DNA from: Periplaneta americana
Taxonomy: Eukaryota > Arthropoda > Insecta > Blattodea > Blattidae
Assembly: GCF_040183065.1 (NCBI RefSeq)
Contig: NC_091117.1
Coordinates: 112,567,001 to 112,631,000, forward strand
Reading direction: 5' to 3'
Length of the DNA: 64,000 nucleotides
Position numbers and translations under genes: made by a program. Of the stretch, positions 8,891 through 20,194 are shown in pieces; within the stretch, counting starts at the first letter, position 1; every line of letters starts with the position of its first letter. The notes beneath the pieces were generated by a model that made no database searches, had not been told where the DNA came from, and worked only from the letters and a program-made list of their open reading frames with translations.

Positions 8891-11345
8891 GTTGTTGTTG
8901 TTTTCTAAAGCCAGGCGTTTGACAATAAAGTCATTTGACCTCTTGCACTCCAATATTTTTCAAAGATATTATCATGACCAGCCACTGAAGCACAGATTTT
9001 GAGGTGTTCCGAATCCATTTCTTGGTTTGAGTTGCACAATGGACAGTTAGGGGACTGATATATTCCAATTCTATGCAGGTGTTTGGCCAAACAATCATGG
9101 CCTGTTGCCAATCTAAATGCAGCTACAGACGATTTTCGTGGTAAATCGGGAATTAACTGTGGATTTTGATGCAGAGAGTTCCATTTTTTCCCTTGGGATT
9201 GTGTTATCAAATTTTGTTTGTTGCAGTCTAAGTATGTAGATTTAATAAATCTTTTTACAGAGTAATACGTAGATTTGGTAACAGGTTTGTAAGTAGCAGT
9301 GCTGCCCTTCTTTGCTAAAGCATCCGCATTCTCGTTTCCCAGGATTCCACAATGGGATGGTATCCATGGGAATACAATTCTTTTATTAAGTGATATTAAT
9401 TGAGAGAGCATTTTAGTTATTTCTGCTGTTTGAGATGAAGATGTGTGTTTAGAGACTATTGCTTTGGAGTCTGACAATATAACTACATTCTTAAATTTAT
9501 TGATGTGGCATAGAAGATTCCTGAGACTTTCACTTATTGCAATGATTTCACCATCAAAACTTGTTGTTCCATATCCAAGAGATCTATAAAGTGAGAAGAG
9601 ACAGCACGTAACACCTGCACCGGCACCTTGTTCTCTGGAGATCAAGGATCCGTCGGTGTATAAATGAAGCCAGTTTTGTGGAGGGTACCTAATATTAATT
9701 GTCTCTAAAGACAATTGTTTCAGTATTTCAATGTTTACTTCTGATTTCAGTATTTCTTCTGTTAAATTTAGATTATATTCTATATTTAATAGAGTTAAAG
9801 GGTTTGGTTTAATTTGTAGGTTTTCTTTTAAATTCGGGATATTGATTTTCTGTTTTAATTCTTGAACAATGGATATGAAACTTTTTTGAGTTTTCAATCT
9901 ACAGAGAGGACTGTATGAGTGCCAATTGTTTACTGGTAATCTAATAAGTTTTTCATATTGAATCAGTGCTTTTTCTTCTATTGTCATTTTGATGCTGTTA
10001 ATATTAGTGAGGAATCTCATAGAATCTATTGGAGTTGTTCTGATTCCACCAGTAATGAGTCTGAGAGCTTGGTTTTGAACATATTCTATTTCGTTTATGA
10101 AAGGTGAAGTAATTAAAATTTCTCCGCAGTATGTCAGCACTGGCTGTATAAACATTTTGTATGTAGTGTTCAAAGTATTCCTCGAGCATCCCCATTTCTT
10201 TCCTGCTAGTCTTTTTAGAAGGGAGAATCTTTTACGAGCTTTTTCAGAAATGTATTTCAAATGGTTGCTCCATGTTAACTTACTATCGAAAATAACTCCA
10301 AGATATTTGGATTCATAAGTCCTAGGAAGGTGTTGGCCATTGTATTGGATATTGAATTCTCTTTCTTTTTTACCAAGTGAAAATATTTGGTAGTTACTTT
10401 TGCTTAAATTGAGTGTCATCAAATTTGATGTATTCCATTCATGTAGTTGATTTAGAGCTTTAAGAGCAGAATTTTGAATTTTGTCTCTATGTCTGTAAGA
10501 TCCAGAAGTCCACAAAACTATATCATCTGCAAATAGTGCTGTTTTCATGTTTGATTCCTCTAGGAGGGAGGGCAAGTCATTTATATAAATATTGAATAAA
10601 GTTGTGCTGAGGACAGCGCCCTGAGGTAGACCTCGATATGTTTGTCTGTAACTAGAAAGTGAGTTATTGAATTTAGTGGCAATGAATCGTTGACTAAGGA
10701 ATTCTGATATCCATCTGAACATATTGCTGGAGATACCTAATTTCTGGAGTTTTAGTAATAATTTATTTCTCCAAACAGAGTCATATGCTAGCTGAAAGTC
10801 AATAAATATTGCCAAGGTATCTTCTTTCTTGTTAAAACTGTCTTTTATTTCTTGGCCGAGGCGTATGACTTGTTCATTGGTAGAGTGTAGTTGTCAAAAG
10901 CCGGCTTGTCTTGGTGATAAAAGATTTTGGGATTCTAAATACCAAGTTAATCTGTTGGAGATCATGGACTCCATGGTTTTTGCTATCATGCTTAATAGTG
11001 CTATTGGTCGATAACTATTAACATCATGAGCAGGTTTCCCTTTTTTGTGAATTGGTACAATGATTGCTTTTTTCCAAGCTGCAGGAACTGAGGTGTTCCA
11101 TGATAAATTGAAAATGGATAAAAGTACAGACTTGGCTTTTTCCCCCAGATGTTTCAAAAATTCGGAATGAATGTTATCGGGGCCAGGAGATTTCTTGGTT
11201 TTTAAATTTTGTAAAGCTAGAGTTAATTCTTTGGAAGTAAAATTTTGATGAAATATTTCAGGTTTTGTACTAGTAATATTGTTTTTATTATTTTTATGTA
11301 ATTCTCTTTTGATAAATTTGTCAGTTTTTTTGGTATTGGGATGTA
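8891..11345 (-). mobile_element. I-group LINE with RNase H, 5' truncated
   Basis: Minus-strand non-LTR element. Only about 14 bp lie between its stop codon (8905-8907) and a CAA then TAA tail, so it has almost no 3' UTR, as in elements of the I group that end in TAA repeats. The 5' limit is near 11345, where a TTA microsatellite begins; endonuclease and ORF1 are missing. Confidence 0.8.
8905..11345 (-). pseudogene. LINE reverse transcriptase-RNase H
   Basis: From the 5' side, the KKSPGPDNIHSEF motif (about 11160-11200), then NSYRPIALLSMIAK, a TGA stop at 10891-10893 that replaces an arginine-type codon, and from 10815 a frame of 636 residues. This has motif A (FIDFQLAYDSV), GLPQGAVLS, and FADD at residue 96. 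RNase H follows: Asp in LYTDGSL (387), Glu in FDGEI, Asp in LSDSKA, and the H and D of PSHCGILGNENADALA. A Cys-rich tail (NCPLCN...EHLKIC) ends it. RNase H after the reverse transcriptase marks the I group (I, Ingi, Loa and related clades). The single stop and the missing 5' half make this copy dead, though the rest is well kept. Confidence 0.88.
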
Positions 11346-11354
11346 ATCTGTGAG

Positions 11355-11357
<3 letters not shown>

Positions 11358-11408
<51 letters not shown>

Positions 11409-11546
11409 TTTATTTACAACAATTCCTTATTTATACTGGCAGAGTTAAGGCAATAGGGCCTTCTCTTACACTCTACCAGGTCACAAAGTATACAAGCAGT
11501 TAAAATTTAACAAAAAGTTAAAGAACAGAATACTAACATATTAAAA

Positions 11547-11604
<58 letters not shown>

Positions 11605-13750
11605 GCATAATAAAATCGACACTAAACAACATGAAAATAATACAATAATAGAAAAAAGAAAGTAAAATACATTGGAATATAGTAAAAGCAACTCATTTAG
11701 TACAAATGGTTAATATGGAAAACGTAAAGTAGAATATAACAAAATGGAATGTAATAAAATAATAATAAAAAAGAAAAGAAATACGAATATTAAATAAAAT
11801 TCACAATAAAAAGGCTATGATAATAAATTCATCGGCTGATAAAAAGAACAAAAAGGGGAAAGGAAGGAAAAAAATATATAGCCTATATTTTTACAAAACT
11901 ATTGCAGAGAAAAGGGCTTATAACTGAAAGGAATCTAATTCAAAAAGTGCAATTTTAATTTATTTTTGAAAGTAGACAATGTCCGACAGTCTCTGACATG
12001 TTGTGGTAGAGAGTTCCAGAGATGAGCTGCAGAGACTGTGAAAGATGAAGAGTAGAAGGATGTTCTGTGTTTAGGAATGGAGAGTGTGATATGGTGTTGT
12101 GAGCGAGTATCTATTTCGTGATGTGAGGACAAATGTTGAAAACAAGAAGCTAAGTAGTTAGGGTTAGAGGTTTGAAGAAAAATGAAGAGTAAAGTGAGAG
12201 AGTGAATAGTTCTTCGCTCTTTGAGATGGGCCCAGGACAGCATATTTAGTGAAGGGTGATATGGTCAGATCTACAGAAGTTGCAAATAAATCAAACACAT
12301 GCATTATGAACACACTGTAGTTTGTCTGTCAGTCTCATGTTAAGATCAGTGTAGAGTGTCACAGTAATCAAAATGAGGCATCAAGAGCGACTGCACTAAA
12401 TTCTTCTTGAGAAGCAACGGAAGGAAATTTCGAAGTCTTTTTAGTGCGTGAATTTTCATAAAAATTATTTTACATGCGTGTGTGATTTGAGCATTCCAAC
12501 TTAAGTTTTTGTTCATATAAATTCCTAGATATTTTACTCTATCACTGTAAGGGATAAAGTTTCATTCATTTTAACAGGAGATAAGTCACCTGTGTTTAAT
12601 TTACTTAAAAGTCGTTGATGTCCCATTATAATTGCCTGTGATTTCTCTGAGTTCAATTTCAGTCCAAACTTTTTCGTCCATGAAATAACTGATTTTAGGT
12701 CACTGTTTACTTCATTTATTGCGTAATTTAGTGCCGATATAGGTGCAGAGATATATATTTGTAAGTCGTCAGTGTCAGCAAATAGGATATGTCTACAGTG
12801 TTTAACAGATTGTGATATGTCATGTATATAGATCGTAGAAAGTAGAGGTCCAAGAACTGAACCCTGTGGTACACCTGCACCCACGGTATGCCAGGAAGAA
12901 AAACGAACACAGATCCGTACATATTGTTGGCGTACTTGAAGGTTGGAGGTAAACCACGACACTGAACTTTCTGATAAATTAAGGGCTCGGAGCTTGCATA
13001 GTAACAGATCTACGTCAACTGAGTCAAAGGCTTTGCTGAAGTCAAGAAGTGTCAAAATGGTCAATTTTTGTTTATCGGAGGCTTCCCGTATGTCTTCCGT
13101 AACTTTAAGTAATGCTGTATTTGTGCTATGTCCAGTTCTGAAGCCTGTCTGAGATTCATAAAATAAATTGTATTCGTTCAAGAAGTCCGTCAATTGTTTG
13201 TGAACAATGTGTTCCAATGCTTTTGACAGGGTGGACAGGATGCTTATAGGCCGATAATCATTTAGGTTTGAAGGATTATTATTTTTAGGAAGGGGACGTA
13301 CATAAGCTTTCTTCCATAGAGTCGGATATGTGGAGGTCATAAGCGAGGCATTAAAGATGTATGTCACAGTTGGCAATATTATGTCTCTGATTTTACACAG
13401 TAGAACAATGCTGATGCAGTCAACTCCTTCAGCTTTAGTACTTACCCTTTTTATAGCTTTCTTTACGTCTAAGTCTGTTATGTATGTGAAATAAAATTTC
13501 TCGCTCGTTTGACAGGTCACTTGCAGTAGTCTGTGCATTGTCTGTTCTCTCTCCTTGGGGTCAATTGGTTGTGAGTGTATTGTGGTAAAATGGTTATTAA
13601 GAGCATCCAGTGAAATAGAAAAGTCGTTTACTTGGTCATTCTGACTCCCTATGCCGATTGTTTTCAAGTCTCGCCATAGTGCTGATGTGTTTGAAGATGG
13701 TCCAATAATGTCATGCATGTGTCGAAGTTTCGAATTTCTTGGGTAACTTT
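11358..13750 (-). mobile_element. CR1/Jockey-group LINE, decayed, with 3' hairpin
   Basis: The same family as the LINE at 51920-55300. On the minus strand it ends at a (TAA)n tail (11358-11408) preceded by a stem-loop. A second TAA run (11545-11604) lies within the 3' UTR. The 5' limit is near 13750, where the sequence changes to another repeat. Stops and shifts split its ORF2. Confidence 0.75.
11436..11480 (-). other. LINE 3'-terminal stem-loop
   Basis: CTGGCAGAGT at one side pairs with ACTCTACCAG at the other, and the inner arms TTAAGGCAATAGGGCCTTCTC contain a second AAGGC/GCCTT pair. The same hairpin recurs at 51951-51994 and 16619-16662. It is likely the signal recognised by the element's own reverse transcriptase. 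Confidence 0.7.
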
Positions 13751-13931
13751 GGTACGTAATTGTTTGTACTCTGATTGTGTTTAGAGTGTTAATTGGGAAG
13801 CTAGAGGGAGACTGAGACGTAAATGGGAGGGTAATGTTAAAATGGAATTGAGGGAGGTGGGATGTGATGGCAGAGACTGGATTAATCTTGCTCAGGATAG
13901 GGACGATTGCAGGCTTACGTGAGGACAGCAA
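11935..13931 (-). pseudogene. CR1/Jockey-type reverse transcriptase pseudogene
   Basis: The frame 13931-12534 (465 residues) holds KAYVRPLPKNNNPSNLNDYR, LLDFSKAFDSVD (motif A), GVPQGSVLGPL and a catalytic box written FADTDD near residue 385, where an extra codon splits the normal FADD. Further stops and shifts cover 12534-12243. The C-terminal thumb and tail (WAHLKERRTIHSL...AAHLWNSLPQHVRD) are at 12243-11935. The N-terminal 60 residues (before about 13750) do not belong to the LINE; they match another repeat also seen at 42560-42760, so this frame is a chance fusion. Confidence 0.8.
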
Positions 13932-13965
13932 TGAACTTCCAGGTTCTCTAAATGCCTAAGTAACT
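13755..13965 (-). repeat. Interspersed repeat R, copy 1
   Basis: About 200 bp similar to 42550-42760 in the same orientation, sharing gactgaattaatcttgcacagg-like and gggctta(c/t)gtgaggacagcaat(g)aa segments. Its minus strand reads as VPILSKINPV in one copy and VPILCKINSV in the other, so the frame is conserved although no function is known. Confidence 0.6.
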
Positions 13966-14361
13966 AAGTAAGATAGTGTAGTGTAACTTAGGGTTAATTG
14001 TTTGTTTGATACTTTCGAGTACATTTAATTTTATGTATGTTACATTACATTACCGAGTAAATTTTATTTTCGTTATGTTGGTAATATTTTAATATCATCA
14101 TTATCATAGAAAAAAATGATGCCTTGTATTGTTGTGAGCAGCTCATTACAATACGGTAGCCTATATAAGGAATACTGCTAGCAAGGATGGGCAGGTGCAT
14201 GGGGTCTCAGCTGTCATCCTATTAACAACTTCCAATCATGTGTTCCAATGTGACCATATTCTTATAGCAGTAACTGGATTTTTAACTAAGTATTGTGTTG
14301 CTTTTAAAATCCTAACAGGTATTACTTACTGGATGATACTTGCATATAAAATTGTGCTTAC
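13966..14361. other. FAM50 intron 2 part, no gene seen
   Basis: AT-rich sequence after FAM50 exon 2 on the minus strand (the donor is at 14361). No further FAM50 exon and no repeat ends were recognised here. Confidence 0.5.
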
Positions 14362-14526
14362 CTGCTGTTTTTGTCTATTCTTTTCAGCTTGTTTAGCTTC
14401 TAGTTGTCGTTGTTTTTCTTGTTCTTTTTCCAGTTGTTTCTGAGCTAACTTTCTTTCTCTTTCTTTCACAATGTTTTCTTGCTTAGCTTTCATTTCATCA
14501 AGTGTTACCAATCCAATGGTAGAACT
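14362..14526 (-). CDS. FAM50: FAM50 (XAP5) exon 2
   Basis: Exactly 55 codons, phase 0 at both ends: the acceptor TTGTAG is at 14532-14527 and the donor GTAAGC at 14361-14356. The peptide starts [17 protein letters not shown] and continues as a charged coiled-coil rich in K, E, Q and R, which follows the order of animal FAM50 proteins directly after exon 1. FAM50 is a conserved nuclear protein linked to the spliceosome. The rest of the gene (acidic region and the large XAP5 domain) was not found between 1 and 14361 and presumably lies beyond the left edge. No disabling change is seen. Confidence 0.9.
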
Positions 14527-14763
14527 CTACAACATGGAATAAAGTAAACAAGTTTATATTCAATTACTTACTATGCAGATTCAAGACCTGGGCAGTTGAC
14601 TATAAAAAAAGAAAAGAAAAAAAAACATCCCCTTCCCCCCAGCGTGTGCACACATACACAGATATATATACACGCACACATATATAGGGTGTCTCCGAGG
14701 AACGTGAAATACTTTAGGATAATGCAGTTTGGGTTAATCTACATCGATTTAACCTAATACATC

Positions 14764-15250
14764 TATGAGGGTCATTCCATAAATAATGCACAGGTTGCCA
14801 GAACTGTGAAGTGGATGATGCAACACCAATAAAAATTAAGTCAGTTGTAGTTGAAGCTTTGAGGAACAAGCACGCATGTTCATTTTGTCCATAGCATACG
14901 CTGTATTTAGGTAATGAGAGTTAGAAATGGAGCCTACATGTGTCTCAGGTACTGTGACAATTAAAGATCATAGATCGATTCTTTATGTGGTAAAATCTCA
15001 AAGAAATCCACAGCAGAGTAGAGTTTTTGGTGAACTTAAAATGGACTGTAGTAGTTTCTCGTTGGGCTACTCATTTTCATGTCAGCTTAGACGATGATGC
15101 AAGACCAAGAAAGCCAAAAACATCAACATATTAACAAAGTGTGAAACTTGTGGCAGATGCTCTTAAAGATCATCAAGCGACATGTAAGGAACTTTCAGAA
15201 GCTATGGGGATTTCACTAAATTCAGTATTCAGTATTTTGACAAACAATTT
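14764..15250 (+). mobile_element. mariner-like element, 5' half
   Basis: Starts near a TA with GAGGGTCATTCCATAAATAA, a mariner-type terminal repeat. Broken coding follows; 15141-15240 gives KLVADALKDHQATCKELSEA and GISLNSVFSILTN, which is the helix-turn-helix region of mariner transposases. It stops abruptly at about 15250, where a Tc1 piece on the other strand begins. The catalytic half is absent. Confidence 0.7.
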
Positions 15251-15263
15251 GAGCGTCTGGGTA

Positions 15264-15481
15264 ATGCTGTTGAACCCTTCTTCCAAGATTACCCTACAGC
15301 TACTCAATAAGATTCAAATCTAAACTTCGAACAGACCATTCAATAACATGAATCCCCACCTCATTAGGAACTGTTGCACACTTGGGCCTCATAGAGGCGT
15401 GCAATGTCATGCATCAGCAAAACACCATCACCAAGAAGTGGAGTAAATGGCACAACATGCTACTGAAGGATTTCCTGGATG
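15264..15481 (-). pseudogene. Tc1 transposase, C-terminal part (split by X)
   Basis: On the minus strand: QEIL, then VLLMHDIARLYEAQVC (the second catalytic Asp, in the position of MHDNARPH), and after a shift EWSVRSLDLNLIE, which is the SPDLNPIE block with the third acidic residue. It ends at GRRVQQHYP near 15264. Its N-terminal continuation is on the far side of element X at 28794. Stops and shifts make it a pseudogene. Confidence 0.75.
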
Positions 15482-15627
15482 TACAGCTGACAAAAGAAAA
15501 GTGGCCGCTCTCTAGAAACAAAGTTCCCTTCAGGTATCTCCATTACAATTCGAAGATAGGTGATGTTAAATGTTGTTGGACCACATTGCCTAATATTTAC
15601 AGTTATAATTAAGGTATTCTCCGTGTT

Positions 15628-15697
15628 ACTGTTGTAGCGTAATGGTAGCGTTTTGGGCTGGTATTCCTGAGGTCGTGTGTTCAAACACAACCTAGTG
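15628..15697 (+). other. tRNA-like module 1 of X copy 1
   Basis: A-box-like TAGCGTAATGGTAGCG and B-box-like GGTCGTGTGTTCAAACAC at normal tRNA spacing. The matching module in X copy 2 is at 39719-39790. Folding is imperfect and the family context argues against a working tRNA. Confidence 0.6.
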
Positions 15698-16139
15698 TTT
15701 TTTTTTTTTTTTTCTGTTTTTAAGAGAGAGAGAAAATATAATTGCTCCTGTCTCTTTTATGACTGTTTTAGTAATTAACATCAGGTTCATGAATGTATTA
15801 TGCCATGACTTTATCATTGCTTATTATGACATTATGGCTGCAAATGGAAAGAAAGATTATATTCTCAATAAAAATATCTTTCAGAGCATAAACAAAACAA
15901 ACTTACAGGCGTCTGCCTTAGAAACTTCAGAGAATTAAAAGTTAAAAGAAACAAAACAAAAAATTACGATTCAATATTTAGTTCGTCTTCCTTCCATCTC
16001 GATCACATCTTGTAGTCGAGTGGGCATGGAATCGACTAGGCTTTTCAGTTCTCAGTCTCGGCTTCTCAGGCATTCTGGATGAGTTTCCACAAATCTTGGA
16101 GAATTGGGCCAATTTTTCCGCATATGCTTCTTTATTTGT

Positions 16140-16205
16140 GTCCCATAGCTCAGTCAGAAGCACGTGAGAATTTAGATGTTAACATCTCAGGTTCAAATCT
16201 TCGTC
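16140..16205 (+). other. tRNA-like module 2 of X copy 1
   Basis: A-box-like TAGCTCAGTCAGAAGC and B-box-like CAGGTTCAAATCTTCG. It is kept in X copy 2 at 40944-41010 as TAGCTCAGCGGACGAAC and CAGGTTCAATTCCTCG. Confidence 0.6.
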
Positions 16206-16318
16206 ATTCATATTGATTTTATTGTTACAGGATAGTATAATGTAATAATATAAGAAGAAAAAACTAACACTAGTATTATGCAACTGTTTCAAATTTAATA
16301 TTAAATTTATATTACACT

Positions 16319-18510
16319 AGCTTGGAACACCCGGCACTGCCCAGGTTTTCATTTTTGCTTCTATTTTTAATTAAACTGGTTGTTAGACGTTTCGGAAATC
16401 TCGGAAACTGAACTATAGACAACCTTGTTCATAAAGATGAATCATTACATAGCGTCACTTACATCAAATAATTAATGCCTACCAGGGTTAACTCAATTTA
16501 AAACAGCTGTAGGTCAGGCACCGAGAACAAAACATTGCATCATGAGCCTTGTGTTTAACTGTTTTTTTAATTTAATTATATATACGTATATATTTTTATT
16601 TTTGTTTATGCATTTAATCTGGTGTAGTTAAGGCCACTAGACTATCTCTTCTACATCACCAGAAATAAAATAATATAATAGAAAAAATCGAACTATAAAC
16701 AAAGTAAAACCAACGAAAATATATACAGGCTACAGTCACACGAACTTTAAATGACTTAGCATTGTCTTGAATTTCAGCAAAATAAAAACACACCCCTTGG
16801 TCCCTATACACCACACAGCGTTGACCCAATGTTCTACAGATCTCACATTTCATCTCTGGTGGCCAGTGACTGTTAAATTTCAAGTTCCTTACAGTATATT
16901 ATTAGTGAGCGTTAGAGTATTAAAAAGCATTACAACCTTTCTGCTATCTCTTTTCCTCCCCACCGTAAATGTAGATCAAATGATGTAAGATCCGTACATT
17001 GATGTGAAGCTGTTCTGACACACATTTCACGTCAGTTCATGACTATGTGTACTTGAACTTCAGAAAGAGCTGACAATAAATAGGGAATTCCCTTATTAAC
17101 AGTCTTAACTCTTTGGGGTGTCACCGTCAGCAAAAATGTATCTCTCTATCGGTCATACCAAAGAATCAATAAGCTTATGTACGTCATGTAATTTAATTTA
17201 TATTCGAATATTTTTTACCCCTTGACCGCTGTACGCCAGTTTATATCATACTAAGTTTTTTAAATATGACTTGAGAAATTGTATCTCAGAAATTAAGAAC
17301 ATATTAATTATATTATATCTTATTTTGTATACAAAATGAAGATGCAATATATAATTTCGCAATAAGTCACTTTTTAACATAAATAATAATATTGTGGGAT
17401 AGACCTATGTATATTTTAGAAATTAAGACATTGTTCTTTCCACAATCCTTAACTGATTGGCAACGTGATTATACAGATAGAATCTCGCAGTAACACATTT
17501 TCGGACATGAACAACAATATTTAGAGAGACGTATAATTTAGAATTAATACAATGTTATTTTAACTGGGCTTAGTACGTACATTCACATACTAACATTAGC
17601 AACATAACAAAAATATCGAGTTGCTTTTTGATATGTGTAAAATGCTTTGTTTTCCCCTCCTTTGCATAAATATATGTATATAAAATATGTATAGGTGTGC
17701 CCATTCGAGAGCAAGCTGCATAGTTGGGAATGTGAAAAACACGGAGTTTCAAAGTTAATATTGCAACTTTGAGTGACTGTCCCTAAGCTTTATTTTAATA
17801 TGGCCATTACAAATGCTAGTCCCACTGAAATAAAATTGCAGTTGCTTAAATTCGAAAGGCAAGTTAGTAGGTATCATAGGCATACGTGAGGTAAAAACAT
17901 GTTCTCCTTTTGTTTTATCAGTTAATATTGCCACTTATATTACCTTTTTTTCTCACGCCAATTCTTGTTCCATTGCATAATTTTGGCATGTCAATATTTC
18001 GCAATAGTTCCGGTACTATTGGTGATTCAAAATTAAGTAGGCTATTAAATTATGTGGTTTCAAAGAATGCACGAATTCAGTTGGATAAAATACAGCCTGC
18101 TCACTATCTACAACTGTATCAAGAAACTCATACTACGGTCCTGGACTGCGGAAAGATACTTATTGTATGAACAAATTGTCTAAATTTTTGCCTTCATGAT
18201 GTATCAACAATGCTTTTGTGCTCTTTCTTCCACGGCCTCGTGAAAGTCGATGAATACAACAGACAATAATAAAGAACAATTGACTGTAGAAGATTGCATT
18301 TAATATTATACATGAATGCTTGATCGTATATAATTTTATTTTTTATTTTTTTAATTAATTTAACGTCCATTTGTCCGATTTTAATGTAGCCTATGTTCTT
18401 CTCCTGGTTATGAAGGTTAAATGTGCAAACTTTGGCAAATATCGGTCAAAGCGTGTAGATTTGTACAGAGTACATACATACATAGCCACATTGACTTTTA
18501 TATATAAGAT
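16319..18510. mobile_element. Element Y inserted in X copy 1
   Basis: X copy 2 runs straight from attaaatttatgtta into the minisatellite; in X copy 1 these parts are 2.2 kb apart. The inserted segment begins CTTGGAACACCCGGCACTG and ends with a block aaatatcggtcaaagcgtgtag followed by ACATACATACATAG and a TTTTATATATAAGATA tail. Its termini resemble a widespread arthropod repeat with an ACCCGGCATTGCCCGGG-like start. Target duplications were not resolved. No coherent coding region was recognised. A LINE-like hairpin is at 16619-16662 and a decayed tandem repeat at about 17270-17560. Confidence 0.55.
16619..16662 (-). other. LINE-type 3' stem-loop, third copy
   Basis: CTGGTGTAGTTAAGGCC pairs on the opposite arm with CTACATCACCAG, with the same layout as the hairpins at 11436 and 51951. 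It suggests a CR1/Jockey-type LINE 3' end on minus within element Y, although only vestigial coding is visible above it (16656-16883). Confidence 0.5.
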
Positions 18511-19262
18511 ATATCAGTAAAGAATGATAACAAAATAAAATGATAACTTGAATATTATTTATACCACTAAAGAACGATAACAGAATACAAATGATAATTT
18601 GAATATTATTTATATCACTAACAAATGGTAACAAAATAAAATGATAACTTAAATGTTATTTATAATGCTAAAGAACGATAACAGAATACACATGATAACT
18701 TCAATATTATTTATATCACTAAAGAACGATAATAAAATAGAATAAAATGATAACTTGAATATTATTTATAATGCTAAAGAATGATAACAGAGTATAGCCT
18801 AAATGATAACTTGAATATTATTTATATCACTAATGAACGATAACAGAATATAAATGATAACTTGAATCTTATTTATATTGCTAAAGAACGATAACAAAAT
18901 AAAATAACTTGAATATTATTTATAACGCTAAAGAACGATAACAATATATATGATAAGTTAAATATTATTTATATCGCTAAAGAACTATAACAAAATAAAA
19001 TAACTTCAATATTATTTATAGTCCTAAAGAATAATAACAGAATACAAATGATAACTTGAATATTATTTATATTGCTAACAAATGATAACAACGCTAAAGA
19101 ACGAGAATAGAATACAAATGACAACTTGAATATTATTTATAATGCTAATAAACGATAAAAAAATAAAATAACTTGAATATTATTTATACTGCTAGATAAT
19201 GATAACAGAATATAAATGATAGCCTAACTTGAATATTATTTATAATGCTAAAGAATGATAAC
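18511..19262. repeat. 51-bp minisatellite of X copy 1, left block
   Basis: About 14-15 units of 51 bp with the pattern TGATAACTTGAATATTATTT then ATATCACTAAAGAACGATAA and CAGAATACAAA. Units vary by substitution and small indels; some are shortened. The block is cut at 19262 by hAT-1 and resumes at 28210. The same repeat is in X copy 2. Confidence 0.92.
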
Positions 19263-20194
19263 TAGGGCTAGGATTTTGATGAAATTGCATCTTTTTTCTA
19301 GTAAGCCAGAAACACAGCTGCTTTAGTATTTATATGTGATGTGATGATCTGAGTGTTTTAAGACATATTTGTTTGGGCATTTTTTTGCATTTTTTGCCTG
19401 TTTCAACTCATAAGAGCATCTTCTGTTTTATTCAGTCATTTTTTAGGCATTTTCATTTAATTTTGGCCATATATCCCCATTATTAATGTAAAATAATGTT
19501 TATTTCCTTCGATATTCTCTTACATATTTTGTCCATTAATACCCATTATTTTGAATAATATTTTAATCGTTTTCCTACACAAATATTGTCATTTTAACGT
19601 AGTATACCCCATGTAATAGATCAGTCCAACCATCCCTTCAATATAGACTCCTCTATACTTGCTAATTCCGGATAAGAGTGGCCTTGTGGTAGACTACATG
19701 GAAACTAAAAGTAAAGTAAATCCATGGCGCTACAGCCCATGAAGGGCGAAGACCAACCAGCTGACTGCTGACCTTACGTTCACATGCTGAATCAGAGGTG
19801 AACGATCATACATGGAAACTACATCAGGTAAAATAATTAATTAAAGTGTACTACTTAGAAAAAATTATATAAAATTTAATTTAATTACTAGTCTAAATAT
19901 TAAGGGCCTGTACTACGATCGCCTGTTAAAGCTCCAGATTCGTATACTCCAGGTTAGCAATCTGGAAGTTAAATATTTTGTTCTGTACTACCAGCGGATT
20001 TTAACTGCAGGATTGTTATCCGGAAGATATAGTAACATTTTTATTACGTTGGCAATGAAGTTACTGAAAATGTAGTGAAATTTATTGCGTTGGTATACCT
20101 TTCCCCGCGTATTTCATGTTTATGTTCCGTGTTTATATGGTACTATTTATTTTGAGGTTTTATTGTAAGCATTATTGTTATTATTTATTATAAT

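Noticed and set aside
18511..19262. Regular 51-bp repeats considered as a CRISPR-like array
   Set aside because: There are no unique spacers; the whole 51 bp repeats with scattered changes, it is a minisatellite in a eukaryotic transposon.
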